NCBI GenBank assembly: GCA_035048815.1
Contig: JAUCBN010000039.1
Location: 875,501 to 939,500 of the forward strand
DNA length: 64,000 bases
From: Abelmoschus esculentus
Lineage: Eukaryota > Streptophyta > Magnoliopsida > Malvales > Malvaceae
Direction of reading: 5' to 3'
Part shown: positions 46,212-58,439 of the stretch, piece by piece
Layout of the letters: every line of letters starts with the position of its first letter
Position numbering within the stretch: the first letter of the stretch is position 1
The notes under the pieces: generated by a model
What the model was told of the DNA's origin: nothing
The model's input: the letters and a program-made list of their open reading frames with translations, nothing else
Database searches by the model: none
Translations under genes and position numbers: made by a program

Positions 46212-47731
46212 CTAAAAGCAAGGGGGAGGATGGTGTTGTCCAAAGTGACGCCCATTGACATATGAACACTCAGACTTGGAAGGTCCTTCTTGTCCGAAAT
46301 GAGCCAAAACAACGTCAGTCATCACGATGTTATGGCATGGGAATTGTCTGCTGCACTCCATGGAAATAGCAAGAGGAGAGCTTGAAATTCCCCATATGTT
46401 CCTATAGGTAACATCTTTAATTTGAACATGAGAAGCTGTCTGCAAACGAAAAAAAAAACAATGTTGAATTTCATTCAACCTTGATGAAAATAGCATTACA
46501 ATTACCTTAGTGAGTTAAGAGAGAGAGAAATAATCATTACAATTACCTGTTGATTGCATGAAGCATGAGGGCAATATGTCTGGTCAATTATGATTGGATT
46601 TCGAACTCTATCCATGTAGATATCTTGGAACAAGAAATTGGAAGCAACGACAGGAATCGGAGATTCCCAGGTTTTGATTCTAACACCGTTGTCTGTTCTA
46701 CGGAAAATACACTTTCTGACGGACACACCATTAACGTTCTTTTCACCTTCGTACTTGCCGAGGCTTCCGATGCTTATACCATGTCCAGGACCACAATAAA
46801 CATAGGAGATGTCGATGTTTGAGCTCCCGGAAAGGATGGCAACACAGTCATCACCGGTGCTTATTTGAGACTTTGAAATCCGGATGTCGGTCGAGCCACC
46901 TATCTTAATACCATCGGTGTTAGGACTTTCAGCCGGAGCTAGGATTTCAACGTTTGACACATTCACATTCTTGCATCCGAAGAACGAGATATGAGTGTTC
47001 TTGCTATTGATTGATCTTATGTGTTCGATTCTCGAATTTGTCATAAAATCAAATTTGAGAGTCTAAATTTAAAAAAAAACACAAAAAATTAGTCATGTCA
47101 CAGAATAAAACACCATAAAACAAGGATAAACTTACATTACGAAATTACTCACGATTTAATTATTTTTAAGATAGGAAAATCGAAAGATATTTTCTAAAGA
47201 ATCTACTCACAGTTGGCAGCTGCCTGCAATTAGTGTTTGTTTGGCAGTCATTGGAAGACCAAGCAGACGGACCTTGACCATCCAATGTTCCACCACCTTT
47301 GATCAACATTTTATCAACGTACTGAAACCCTATCCAATTATCAGTCGATGAAGGTCCCATTGGAGCCTTTAACTTTCCCCTCAGCCAAAATATTATAGGA
47401 CTTTTGCATGGACCTGAAAATTCAACTGCTCCCACCATGAAAATTCCTTTGGGTACATACAAGATCGAAAATCTATCATGATTGCAGGCGTCGGCCCATG
47501 CTTGAAGAAAAGCCTAATCACAAACATTCATGCTTGTAAACATTAGTTATAAATCAACTGAAATAACTAACAAGTTGTTGTAGTAAATACCTTTTGATTG
47601 TCTGTTCGACCATCGGCTACGGCACCGTATTTTCTAACGTTGAATGTTCTTATTCTTTGAGCTACGGACAGATGAAGGAAGAAGAAGAAGACTGAGAAGA
47701 AAACTACAGCAAAACTTGTCCGGAGAGACAT
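46212..47731 (-). CDS. Polygalacturonase (GH28), copy 2
   Basis: Four exons on the minus strand: 47731..47591, 47513..47211, 47062..46547 and 46439..46212 (395 aa). Exons 2, 3 and 4 have the same lengths as in copy 1 (303, 516 and 228). It has a hydrophobic signal peptide (SFAVVFFSVFFFFLHLSVAQ). Catalytic motifs are intact: D198 in NTDG, D219/D220, H242 in GPGHGISIGS and RIK at 276-278. It is a secreted pectin-degrading enzyme and a tandem duplicate of copy 1. Differences are spread along the protein, so the duplication is not recent. Confidence 0.94.
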
Positions 47732-49270
47732 TGTGATAGTGAAGTTGTTACTGTGTTTTGTTCCGGTGAATACTGAATTATTTATATATATATATGGTTT
47801 GGATTTTTTATTGGTTTTAATTTTTGTACAAATTTGCTGATTTCTTTCTAAATTTTTTAGCGTAGGTTACCATTCTGAGAAAGCTCATTCCTGGTAACTA
47901 CTTGATTCCTTTGATTTTCTGAAATTAAAACATTTAATCAAGGCTGATTTATAAAAAAAAATTATATCATACGTCTTACTCATCATATCATTTAGCATCA
48001 CAATTAATAAAAAAATATTTATTTTATTAAATAAAGAATCATTTAATAAAATATTATATAAAAATTATTAGAATAAATATTTTTTTATTAGTTAAAACTG
48101 TAAATAATGTGTGGAACCAAATTTATGATATATTATCTTTGATTTATATGGTTTGATAGATCATCAAAGTTAACAGCTGCAACCAATCCTACAAAAATGG
48201 ACAGTTTCATATTAATAATAGTTGATCGATCGAATGATTAAATATATTTATATTATTTTATTTTATATGATTGTGAATTTTAATATTTCTATAAATATTT
48301 TTTATTAATATTCGACCTTAGAGATCATCATAAATGGTGGTAGGTAAATAAAAATAAAGAATATGGATTGATAACCTATAAATGATATTTTTCATTTTAT
48401 ATAATAGGCATGTTGACTTTCCTATTGATTTGCAAAGACAAAAATTTGACATTCAAATTAAAATAGTCTTAAAGCTTGATATCAAAATAAATGTTTTAAA
48501 GATGTTGTAGTTGAAATAGGTATTTTAATGTTTTTTTATTTAAAGTAAGTATTTAAAAATTTTAAAATAAATTGAAAAATATAATACAAAATATTTATTT
48601 TAATAAAAAAAATATCTAAAAATATATAACATGAAGTATGAACATTTATTTTAATATTAAATCTAAAAATATTTAACGGTACTCGACGCATATTATAATT
48701 TATTTTAAAAATAATAAATAATTTATATCGAACAACTCAATTATTACCTCTATATAAAGTGTTAAATATATAATCATATCAAATAAATAATCCCACAAGA
48801 AAAGAATACTTGGCGAAGTATTTAGAAGATTTTTTTTTTCTTCTTTCAAAGATAAGTACAAGGAAGATTGATTCTTTTCCTCCTTTACTACTCCACGCCT
48901 CTCCTAATAATCCTTTTCTTCCATAATATTCTTCTTTCTAGTTTTTATTAAATTAATTAAATTGAATTCCATTATTTTTCTCAAAATTAATATATTTTGC
49001 TTAATATTTCACAGTGATTATTAGTTTGCATATACTTTCTATATCATTAATCTAATTATTTTTTTACATAATTATTTTATAAAAATTTTGTCTTTTACAG
49101 TTTATTAGTTTTGAAAAAAAAATAGGAGTTATAAAAAATGTTAATACCAATAATATATAGAGAAAGGATGAAAATATCTCTCATTTTCTAAGAAAAAGTT
49201 GTGATTTATGTTTTCATTAGTATTGCAAAATCTCTACTTTTCTTTTAAAGTCTGTAATTCCAATTCCTCA
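47732..49270. other. Intergenic upstream of DA2 and polygalacturonase 2
   Basis: Divergent promoter region. A TATA-like atatatatat lies at about 47785-47794 for copy 2. The rest is AT-rich with no recognised gene. Confidence 0.5.
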
Positions 49271-49933
49271 GACTCCATTGACAGGATTTGAAGGTCAGTT
49301 TCTTTCATGTCTCCATTTACAGTTAACTTAGTAAAGTTTCTATTTTTTTCTCCTGGTTAGCTTTGTATATTGTTACTTATAGAAATTATCTGTTTCTCGA
49401 AATGGGTTTACTTTGAAGTTTTAATCTTTATGTTTTATTTTCAGGGTTTTGTAATAGGAATGCTAATGTTTCTGAAAGGAATACGATTTGGCTGTTTCAG
49501 TTGTGAGAACTGGGCTTGGTAAGTTCATATCTTTTAGTTATCCAATGATTAGGGTTTTCTTACTGAGTTTTTATTAGTGAATTCACTTATTGGAAGCATT
49601 TTAGAAATTATTAGTAATTCGGTTATATGTTTGGTTTTTAGCATTATTTTGCTGAATTTGCAGGAGTGCATAATTTTACATAGTGAACTGTTGTCAAAGT
49701 TGATTAAAAAATTGAATTTTTTTGGTTGAGTTCCATTATGTTGAAATGTTTAGGTGCCTTTTGATTGTTTGCTCATGATGTGTGATATTTTGAGTGAAAG
49801 AAATAATCAAAAGCAAAATGTGTAGTTGTTTGGTTAGTTTATGCTTCTGGTGAATTTGAAGAATAATCAAGTAGTAAGGAGAAGGAGAAGAAGAATAGAA
49901 CAATTTCCGGAACACAAATTTGATATATTATCG
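49271..49933 (+). promoter_or_regulatory. DA2 5'UTR with probable leader introns
   Basis: Acceptor-like ttttcag (about 49439-49445) and donor-like ggtaagttc (about 49519) bracket a short leader exon before the coding exon. The TSS was not fixed. Confidence 0.4.
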
Positions 49934-52133
49934 ATGGGAAATAAGTTGGGAAGGAAGAGGCAAGTGGTGGACGAGAGGTATACACGTCCGCAAGGGTTGG
50001 ATTTAGATATAGATGTGGATATTAAGAAGTTGAGAAAGCTGATACTTGAGTCGAAGCTCGCTCCATGTTATCCCGGGGATGAAGAGTGCTGTTCTGATCT
50101 TGAAGAATGCCCGATTTGCTTTTTGGTATGTTTTTTTTTTTTGGCTCTTTATTGAATTTTAGTTTTTGAATGTAATACTTTCTGACTGCTTCAATATGTT
50201 TTCCCCCATTTGATTTTAGTATTATCCAAGTCTCAACAGATCAAGATGTTGCATGAAAAGTATTTGTACAGGTAAATCATTAGTGATGTTTCTGTCTGAT
50301 AGTTATACTGCTGATTGGAGTTATAACACATTTTATATGAACCAGAGTGTTTTCTGCAGATGAAGAATCCTAATTCGGCCCGTCCTTCCCAGTATCCTTC
50401 ACGTTAATGAAATCTACCTGAAAACATTTCAATTTAATTAGTTGTCCATGTACTTGCATTCCAATGCTTTGCATTCTGTGACATTTGAGGTGTCCTTTCT
50501 GCAAAACCCCAAACTATGCTGTGGAGTATCGAGGTGCAAAAACAAAGGAAGAAAAAGGGATAGAGCGAATCGTAAGTCCACCTGCTCTCTCACAAACAAA
50601 CAAGGAAAGGTGTAAATCCTACCGGTTTTCACTAGATAGAAAATGAATTTAATTTTTTATTCAAATTTGGCAGGAAGAACAACGTGTCGTAGAAGCACAA
50701 CTTAGAATGAGGCAACGAGAACTTCAGGATGAAGAAGAGAGGATGCAGAAAAGACGAGCATTGAGATCATCAAATGGTGTCGCACCAGAAGAAGTTCAAG
50801 ATAGTTCGGTTGCAGGTATTTTCTTCGCTTATATGATGATTCTGTTTTTCACTTATATTTTCCGTCTGACATTCTTCTAACTTGGATTTTACCGCCTCGC
50901 ATTTTCTTCTTATTTGAAGCTCCTTCCTCGGGTGTGGAGGAAGTAGATTATTCTCAAGACTCCCAAGCTGCCTTGATGATTAAACAACCCTCAAATAGGA
51001 AGGCAAACAGGTAGGTAGAGTTATACATATCTTTCCTTCCTCATTATAGAATTCACGATTCATGTTTAAGAGGAAAAAACTGTGCATAGACATTATGTAA
51101 TTGTCAAACATTGCACAAGTACCGATCTTTCAAGCATAGATAAGTATTCATTGTTGAATTTTTGTTCCAGGAAGGATCTAATTGAATCTTCTATAACTAT
51201 CTTGTATCAAATCCTAAAATTTCAGGGATGATTTTGACTTTGATCTTGAGGACATAATGGTCACAGAAGCAATTTGGCAGTCAATTCAGGTATACGTTTT
51301 AAATTTAACGAAATATATTTATGAAACCAACTGCTGAATTTAAGCATTTAGCTGCTGCAAGAAAACCCACACTTGTTAGTTCAAACAAAGTGTGTTTTTA
51401 TATATGGCTATACTTTCATTGAAAATTCGTTTTAGTTGTTAAAGAAAGATGTTGAAAGTTTGCTTTTATATATTGCCTACTTTAATTGATTTCATTTTCA
51501 TAAATTTGATCACATTTGACTTGATTGTTTGAACTGATGATATAGGATGATAGCAGGCTGAGAAATTCTAACTGTAGAGAAGCTGCTTCTTTGGTACAAT
51601 ATGTTTCAAGCGATTGCTATATCTCTCCTGCCACGACCACAGTGGCAGGTTCATCATCATCTGCTTCTGGTGGTCTTGTTTGCGCTGTAGATGCCTTTGC
51701 TGAGGGTCAGCAGATGACAGGAGAATCTTCTCTTGTTTATAATGTAAACGTGCCAGCATTTGATATGCTTCCCAGCAACAGCAGCAGTTGTAATTTGGAC
51801 CGGGTTGCTGAATACTATCTTCCTGCACGAAGTCCGGTTGACATGTCAGCCAATGATGGGATGGCACCAGCAAGAAGAGATGAAGGGGAATGGGGCATTT
51901 ATCATGAATCAGAAGTTGCTGGTGCAGGGATTAGCTATGCAAGCTCTGATGTGACAGATTATGCCGTTGCAATCTCTACGATACCACAACAAGTTGAAAC
52001 AAGGGGGGGTTTTCATAATGTACCTGAACCCATTGTTCCCGAAAGTTACGAGGAGCAGATGCTGCTGGCTATGAATATATCAATGGCTGAAGGTAGAGCT
52101 ACGACAAGAGGCATTGGATTTTCATGGCATTAG
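49934..52133 (+). CDS. DA2: RING E3 ubiquitin ligase DA2
   Basis: Eight exons: 49934..50125, 50220..50271, 50346..50391, 50490..50571, 50674..50815, 50920..51010, 51226..51289 and 51546..52133 (418 aa). The N-terminus MGNKLGRKRQVVDERYTRPQ is the DA2 signature. A RING-type domain runs from C59 to C101 (CPIC ... CFLQMKNPNS ... CPFC). A coiled, charged region follows (RMRQRELQDEEERMQKRR), then conserved DLEDIMVTEAIWQSIQ and the C-terminal VPESYEEQMLLAMNISMAE. In Arabidopsis DA2 ubiquitinates and activates the DA1 peptidase and limits seed and organ size; the rice orthologue is GW2. Upstream in-frame codons before MGNK are leader. All splice phases agree. Confidence 0.95.
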
Positions 52134-53300
52134 TTCCATGGTCAAGCTACCAGTGATCGTCTTTAACTAACTGCTTCTCGAGCTGGGACGAAGTGCACAA
52201 GTAGCTCCCCACAGGCCACAACCCAGTTTAAAGGTCAATGTATTGAAGATCCTTCCCCTTCACACAATTCACTCCATACATATAGATGCCAGAAAGAGTA
52301 GACAGATCATTGTAGCAGATGAAAGTTGATTATTCAATTCATAATGTTTTGGATTTCAATATTTTAACATGTTCATACTTCATATCCCATAAACAAAATT
52401 ATGTTATGAACCTGGCAATATCAAGGCCTCGAACTCGAGACTTAGTCAAGTAATATCTTGTTTATCATTTCGACCGATTTCGTTGATTCAACATTGAGAT
52501 TTTAATGTGGGGGTCCTCAGCCACAGAGAGTAGTTGAAAAACTATGATATAACAAATAAATTTCACATGCTGTGTCTTACCATAATACAAGGAAAGCTCA
52601 TCAACTTGCATTGGATTTCTCATGCCTTGTCATGGTCTTGGGTTTGTTATTATTAGTAACTTCACCTCCTGTTTCATAAAGATATAACAAGTATCTAGCA
52701 AATAAGAATAATTAAATTCGAATTTCGAATGATTGGTTTATTTTGCCTTCTAATTCATGTGATGAGTTCGGATTGTAAAAAATGTTTATTTATAATATAT
52801 AAGTGTGTGACAATAATTTTAAATATATTTATAATCAATTAATAAACTATTTATAAAACATTAAAAAATTTAATTTAATTTGATCGATATGTGTATAAAA
52901 TGACTTAAATTTAAACACGTTTAAATGTTAATATTCTCTAATTCCTTTAAATACACATAATAAAATTTATAATTACGATTTAATATTGGAATTGAATTAA
53001 TAAAATTTGAAGAAAAATAGAGATACAAGAAAATAGAAGTGCATGTGCATGCACAGTGATAAGAGAAAGTAGGGAAAATAAAACATAAGCAAAGGTTTGA
53101 AGATTTGAAACCAGACAAAAAGACAAGAGTTCAAGATACAGGTTGGGATTTCCAAGATTCTACTACTCATATTTTTCCTCAAAATTATGTCAATACAAGA
53201 AATTACATAGCTTTAGTAATTAGCATTCAAATTCAAAACCATAGTATTTTTTAAAAATAAATTACAATATAAATAAATAAATAAATTCTGCCACTTTTTC
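52134..53300. other. DA2 3' flank and spacer
   Basis: The 3'UTR gives way to AT-rich spacer before the ICR leader. One SINE-like segment is listed separately. No gene was recognised. Confidence 0.5.
52400..52510 (-). mobile_element. Possible tRNA-derived SINE fragment
   Basis: On the minus strand, GGTCGAAATGATAAACAAG is followed by TTGACTAAGTCTCGAGTTCGAGGCC, the latter with a B-box-like GAGTTCGAGGC. This resembles a decayed tRNA-like SINE head. Ends were not established. Confidence 0.3.
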
Positions 53301-54670
53301 ATTTGCAGCTTTTCTTCAAACTTTTGAACCGTTCTTTCTCTTCATGCTCTCTTTTTCTCTCTGCTGCTCCATTGCTTCAAACAAAGCTTTGCATTTCAGT
53401 TTCTGTACTAAAAGCTATCTTTGGTCTCTCATGGCTTAAGAGTCCATTTTTTGTTTTACAAGGTAAGATACCCTTTCTTCTTAACTCTCTCTTTTTTCCA
53501 AATTTCCTTCTAAAAACAATAAAGTTTTGATCTTTTGATTGTTTTATTTGCCATGGGTACATGAAAATAGCTTGTGAAAACTGGGTTGAACTTCAACTTG
53601 AACCTGCTTTAATGTGTTGGTGTGTATATATATTTAAAGATCTGGCTTCTGCTGTAAAAATGCTTTGAAGTTTATTCTTTTTTTATGATTGTTTTTATTT
53701 AGAAATGCAGTTTTTCAAACTGGTTTCTTTTGTATAATATGCTTTGAGTTGATTCTTGGAATTTGATCTCTTTTCAAATTCTTATAATTTGCAGTAAACA
53801 ACTATGAACTTTGTCTGAATTATTGTCTGCATGATAAGCCAAGTATTTTCAAACCTAATTTGTGGAATATTTTATTTGCATTTGCCTCACCTCACTACCA
53901 CGCTCACGGTGGCGCGTGTATTTGGTTTTCTGACTCAGGAATCCTGACAGGAGGCAAAGGGCAAAGACAAACGCATGCCTGGCTTCCCTTTAATCATACA
54001 GTCGATTCCTCAAATTACAAAAATGTCCTTGAAATCTTGATATATTTTCATTTTAGTCATGGTTAAATTGTCCATATATTGATGCTTCTGCACCGCCCCG
54101 GAAATGCCAGGGAATGTAGCAAAGAAACATACAAGGAATCAATGACACATTATTGGGAAGTGAAAAAAACTATTTTGGTAACTCTCTTGCTTCTAATAAT
54201 TTTTAGAAATATCCGTGTTTAACATATACTCGTACTAAAAACTTGAATCCGAATAACGTAGGCCTTAATAATTTGCTTCTAATGTACTTAGAAGATGTCT
54301 CAAGAATACATCCGAGTCTTTAGTTGCCTGGATTGAAGTTGGAATTGGTCTGTATTAAGCAGGGTAATGTGATTTCTAAATATGTATGTTCTGCATTGTG
54401 TTGTCGCATTGAATGTAAGTTCCTGTTTGAGTTCAGGTTTTGAGCTTTTATGTCAACCCAACTATGTGTTGCATTTCTGAAAGCATGCAAGATCCTACAA
54501 TCTAGGGTCGGAAATCTTGTTATATGTGTGTCATGACTGCTGTCTATTTACTTACATCTGCCACTCTCACTTTTTCCATTGGTGCACTTTAAGCTATGCA
54601 GGTCTCAAGCTCAAGTAACTAGCTCCGTTTCGAATTTTGATCACAAACTCTTCAATACTCTAGTGCCAAA
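53301..54670 (+). promoter_or_regulatory. ICR 5'UTR with long leader intron
   Basis: A CT-rich leader at about 53305-53461 ends at donor AAG|gtaagata (53462). The acceptor aagctatgcag at about 54600 precedes a 70-base leader segment ending at the ATG. Other short leader exons are possible. Confidence 0.45.
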
Positions 54671-56145
54671 ATGCCAAGGTCAAGGTGAGAATCTAATCTG
54701 CCATGAAGTAATGAATATAGTTGTTCATGTTATAGTACTTTTAATTAAGGCTTTTGTCATTTTAAGATTCTGTAACTTCCTGACAGTTAAATTCTGCATG
54801 TTTTCGGTTTCTAATATTTATTACTATAAAGACGCCTGTAACTCGTAAGAAGTAGAATCTTGACATTCATGCATTTCTAGATAGTGTTTTGCATTCAAGC
54901 TAAAAGACCTGATCCGCTTGTGTTAACATATTTCTGTTTTCTTGAGTTGTTGTTGCTGTTTTTGCATGTAATTTGTGTTTTTCTTTTTCTTTTTATGAGG
55001 TCCTGGGGCTCGGAAATTCCACAAAGGCAATCACCTCGAGGAACTCATCAGGTTAGGACATCAAGTTCTGATTCAGACCCTTCTCACCATCGACCAATTA
55101 CTGATCGGAGTAGTCCCAAGGTTGGAGATCGTCGTTCCCCAAGAGGTGCTCCACAGTCAGATCTACTTCACCAGAAGAAGCTCGGCACTCGCATTGCAGA
55201 TTTAGAATCTCAACTCGGGCAAGCACAAGAAGAGTTGAAGATTCTGAAAAACCAGTTGGCTTCAGCTGAAGCTGCAAAGAAAGAAGCGCAACAAGAGCTG
55301 GAAAATAAGTCCAAGAAGCCGAAAGCTCTGGAATCTATTGAACAGAATGAAAAGATTTCTCCAAAACGAACTCAAGATTCTAAGAAATCAGACTGCAACA
55401 TCAGAGATGAAGTTCCTGAGGTTAGTCAGCAAGAAACTGATGTTTTTGAAGTCCAAGTGAAAAAAGCAGCAATTGAGCCCAAAGTGGAAGTTGAAGAAGT
55501 CGAACAAGCAGAAGAAATAACCAAAGCAATAGAGATATCAACCGCATCACCGGCAGAATCTGAGCCGGAGAAACCATCTTTGCTAGACTTGCTTTTGAAA
55601 AATGATGAGATAAATATGCTAAAGTCCAAGCTAGAAGAGAGAGAAAAGGAAGTTAGTCTGCTGAAGAAAACGAGAACCTGAAAAAACAGCTCAATGAAGC
55701 AACCTCGAACATTTTGTGTGCTAAAGCCATGGAAGAAGAAATGACTTTGAAGTTGGGCCAAGTAGGGGAGCAGCTGGAAGCAAGTGACACAAACGCAGCT
55801 CAATTGAAGGAAAAGCTCCAATCAGTGGAGGAGCAAAAGAAAGCATTGGAAGCAGAGATGAAGAAGCTAAGGGTACAGACAGATCAATGGAGAAAAGCAG
55901 CGGATGCTGCAGCAGCTATTCTTTCCGGGGGTATGGAAATGAATGGGAGGATTTCAAACCGGTGTAGCTCAATGGATAAGCATTTTGCTGGTGTGTTCGA
56001 GACTCCAGCTGGTGGTGGTTTTACTGGTTATGTTGGATCACCAGGCTTAGGTGACAATATGGATGATGGTTTCAGAAGTGGAAAGCGCAAAGGCTCCGGG
56101 ATTAAAATGTTTGGAGACTTGTGGAAAAAGAAGAGCCAGAGATAA
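54671..56145 (+). CDS. Interactor of constitutive active ROPs (ICR/RIP), frameshifted
   Basis: Exon 1 is only 14 nt (54671..54684, MPRSR split as AG|G). Exon 2 runs from 55000 and gives SWGSEIPQRQSPRG, the canonical ICR start. The coding region is coiled coil (LGTRIADLESQLGQAQEELK; LLLKNDEINMLKSKLEEREK; KALEAEMKKLRVQTDQWRKA) with the conserved C-terminus GIKMFGDLWKKKSQR. ICRs are ROP-GTPase effectors at the plasma membrane and microtubules. The frame breaks near 55668: frame 1 ends at a TGA at 55679-55681 after LLKKTRT, and the family sequence resumes one frame over as ENENLKKQLNEATS. One missing G explains it. The result is either a real truncation (about 231 aa) or a sequence error. Intact length would be about 386 aa. 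Confidence 0.85.
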
Positions 56146-56659
56146 AACCTGGAACCTCCAAAGTACATCCGAAGATGGTATTTTTAACGGTAGTTCATAT
56201 AATTGTTGTGAAATGGTTGCTCACCGTTTTGGATTGTTGCAGCAGGTCTGGCTGCCATATCTCATGCTCAGTAGGTAGTATTTGCTCCTGCAAAGTTATG
56301 TAAAACCACCAAGGATGATGATCTTTAATATGTTGTAGTGGTATTAATGAATTAGGTATGTAGACATGCTTCTTTCCTTTTAAATTTGGCTATGGTTCAT
56401 TTATGTTGCATATTTATTATTCATACATTCCAACGATTCTACAATATATCCGAATATGTGTCTAGACACAAGTATATAATGGGAAATTGAAACTAAAGAT
56501 TCAGATAAAGCAAATACAAGCATTAGATATAAAACTAAGGATAACATTTGACAATACGCTGCTCAGGCAGAAGCAACATGCAAAATACAGATTACTGCAA
56601 TGCTATAGCAAACCTAAAGACAAATTGTGCCTAGAAACTTGTCTAGCAATGATCACAAC
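56146..56659. other. Convergent 3' flanks of ICR and GeBP copy B
   Basis: Untranslated sequence of both genes; nothing else was seen. Confidence 0.55.
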
Positions 56660-57685
56660 CTATGCATCTTGAGACTTGTAAAATTCCAACATCATTTTGG
56701 CCTGTTCCATTACCAACTCTTTTCTCTCCAGAAACAGCTCCAACTCAGCAACCTGCAATTTCCTCCATTTCTCCTCCAAAGCAGCTCTCTTTTCTTCATC
56801 AGCCTTAAGCAAGCCAAGCCTCAAAACTTCATCTTCCAAGCTACCAACACCGGCTTTCTTATCGAACAAGCTAGCTGAACTGTTGGACGACTTGACATCA
56901 ACCTCCATTAGCTCCTCATTATCCACTTTCTCATCAGCTGAAGCAACCGGCTCTGCTTTCAATGTATCCAACGCCTTGCCATTTCCCTTTGATTTGGCAG
57001 CAGAAGAATCGATTTTTTTGATGATTCCTTCTTTACCCCAAATCTTTTTGGACAATTCAAATACTTGTTGTTCATGGGGCTTAGAAAACGTCCGATCCTC
57101 GCCGTCTTTACTCCTCCTAGCATTGTTCTCAAACTTTTTCCTCAACCTTCTAACCTTGTACATCAACTGAGCTTTCGAAACATCGGCGTGAATCGAATCC
57201 TTAACAAAATCGTGAAAAGCATGCGTATCAGCAGATGGGTCAACCCCCTTTTCGGCCAAGAAATCCAACAAACCTTTCAAAACAGCAATTTCATCGTCGT
57301 CACTAAACAACCTCTGGAAAAGCTGCTTCTTTTCGTCTTCCCCGGCTTTCTTCACCTCTTCCTCGACAGCATCTGCGGAATCGGACCCTTCCTCACCTGC
57401 TTTCTTCTTGGAACGTTTCGATTCCTTGGGTTGTTCTTGCTCGGACACGCCTGGACGTTTCATTGAAGAAGCAGCCTTGACGGGAGAAGCAGAGGGCTTG
57501 GATCTGGGTTTTTTGGCCTTTGAAGTCCCCTCCATGGGTTTCGTGGCAATTGGCTTGACATTGGGACCAGAATTTTTCTGGGTTTGTGGGGTTTGGGTTG
57601 AAGTCTCCTCTGAAGAGGAGTCAGAGGAAGAAGATGAAGCAGTGGGCGGGTGGTCAATGGGATTCTTGGAGCTTTTTTTAGCCAT
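56660..57685 (-). CDS. GeBP/STOREKEEPER-like transcription factor, copy B
   Basis: Intronless, 341 aa. The N-terminus is Ser-rich rather than the long acidic run of copy A, with a basic KESKRSKKKAG. The DUF573 domain (LFQRLFSDDDEIAVLKGLLD through QVFELSKKIWGKEG) aligns with copy A without obvious gaps. The C-terminal helix is WRKLQVAELELFLERKELVM. It is a nuclear DNA-binding protein. Same strand as copy A, about 36 kb away, inserted between ICR and the GA2ox pseudogene. Confidence 0.93.
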   Translation of the reverse strand: MAKKSSKNPIDHPPTASSSSSDSSSEETSTQTPQTQKNSGPNVKPIATKPMEGTSKAKKPRSKPSASPVKAASSMKRPGVSEQEQPKESKRSKKKAGEEGSDSADAVEEEVKKAGEDEKKQLFQRLFSDDDEIAVLKGLLDFLAEKGVDPSADTHAFHDFVKDSIHADVSKAQLMYKVRRLRKKFENNARRSKDGEDRTFSKPHEQQVFELSKKIWGKEGIIKKIDSSAAKSKGNGKALDTLKAEPVASADEKVDNEELMEVDVKSSNSSASLFDKKAGVGSLEDEVLRLGLLKADEEKRAALEEKWRKLQVAELELFLERKELVMEQAKMMLEFYKSQDA

Positions 57686-57956
57686 GGAATTGGAAAGAAA
57701 ACCGGGTAATTTTTGTCGAAAAAGAAAGTGGTTTTAGAGCTAAAAGTGAAGACTTTAAGAACAAAAACCAAGTCTTTATCCCATTGGCGGAGACCCAACT
57801 GTGCTTCGGATTCTTAGCTATTGGAGCATGCATTAGTTGATGGGATGGTAAATTTATGGCAAAGAGCGATCAGGGTTAATCACATATTTTTTAGATTAAT
57901 CATCAATTTTAAGATTTTTTTATTTTATTTAGAAAATTTATATAAAATTGCCATCT

Positions 57957-57990
<34 letters not shown>

Positions 57991-58439
57991 ACAGGTTGAC
58001 ATTTGTGTACGTAAAAAATCCCTACTAAGAGATTCATTCATCAAAACTAGGTGTACGAAGCGGATTGATCTAGATTAATCAAGGTTATATCACATATTTT
58101 TTAAAGTGAATCTTCACTCATATTTACTGTTAATTCATTTTAAAAACAATTTCTTTTAATTTCTCATATTTATGTAAGGTGTGTGATGTGAGATGAGTGA
58201 TTTGGCATCACGTGGGATCATGGGTTCCTTCAAGTTTGAACATGAAATCGATTAGACTGTTTATTTTCAATTTAAACATGATAGTTTTTTTTTTCAATGT
58301 TTGTTTTTACCTGTAAGGAGTCACCAACAGTGATGTAAAATGAAAAGAAATAAATCCCATAGTTCCTGGAGTGTCTGAAAAAGTGACAAACCTGAAACTT
58401 TGGAATCTATGGAGATTGGAGTCTTGATTTGTTGTCAAG
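57686..58439. other. Spacer upstream of GeBP copy B
   Basis: Promoter side of copy B and AT-rich sequence. It includes the (AT)n run and a dispersed-repeat-like segment at 58010-58140. Downstream remains of the GA2ox pseudogene may extend to about 58310. Confidence 0.45.
57959..57988. repeat. (AT)15 microsatellite
   Basis: Uninterrupted AT dinucleotides. Confidence 0.95.

Noticed and set aside
54884..54999. N-terminal extension of ICR with hydrophobic residues, or the ATG at 54995 as start
   Set aside because: This is intron sequence ending in a pyrimidine-rich acceptor; the 14-nt exon at 54671 gives the family MPRSR start.
55426..55821. 131-codon Ser/Phe-rich minus-strand frame
   Set aside because: Antisense shadow of the ICR coiled coil (Glu/Lys codons read backwards).
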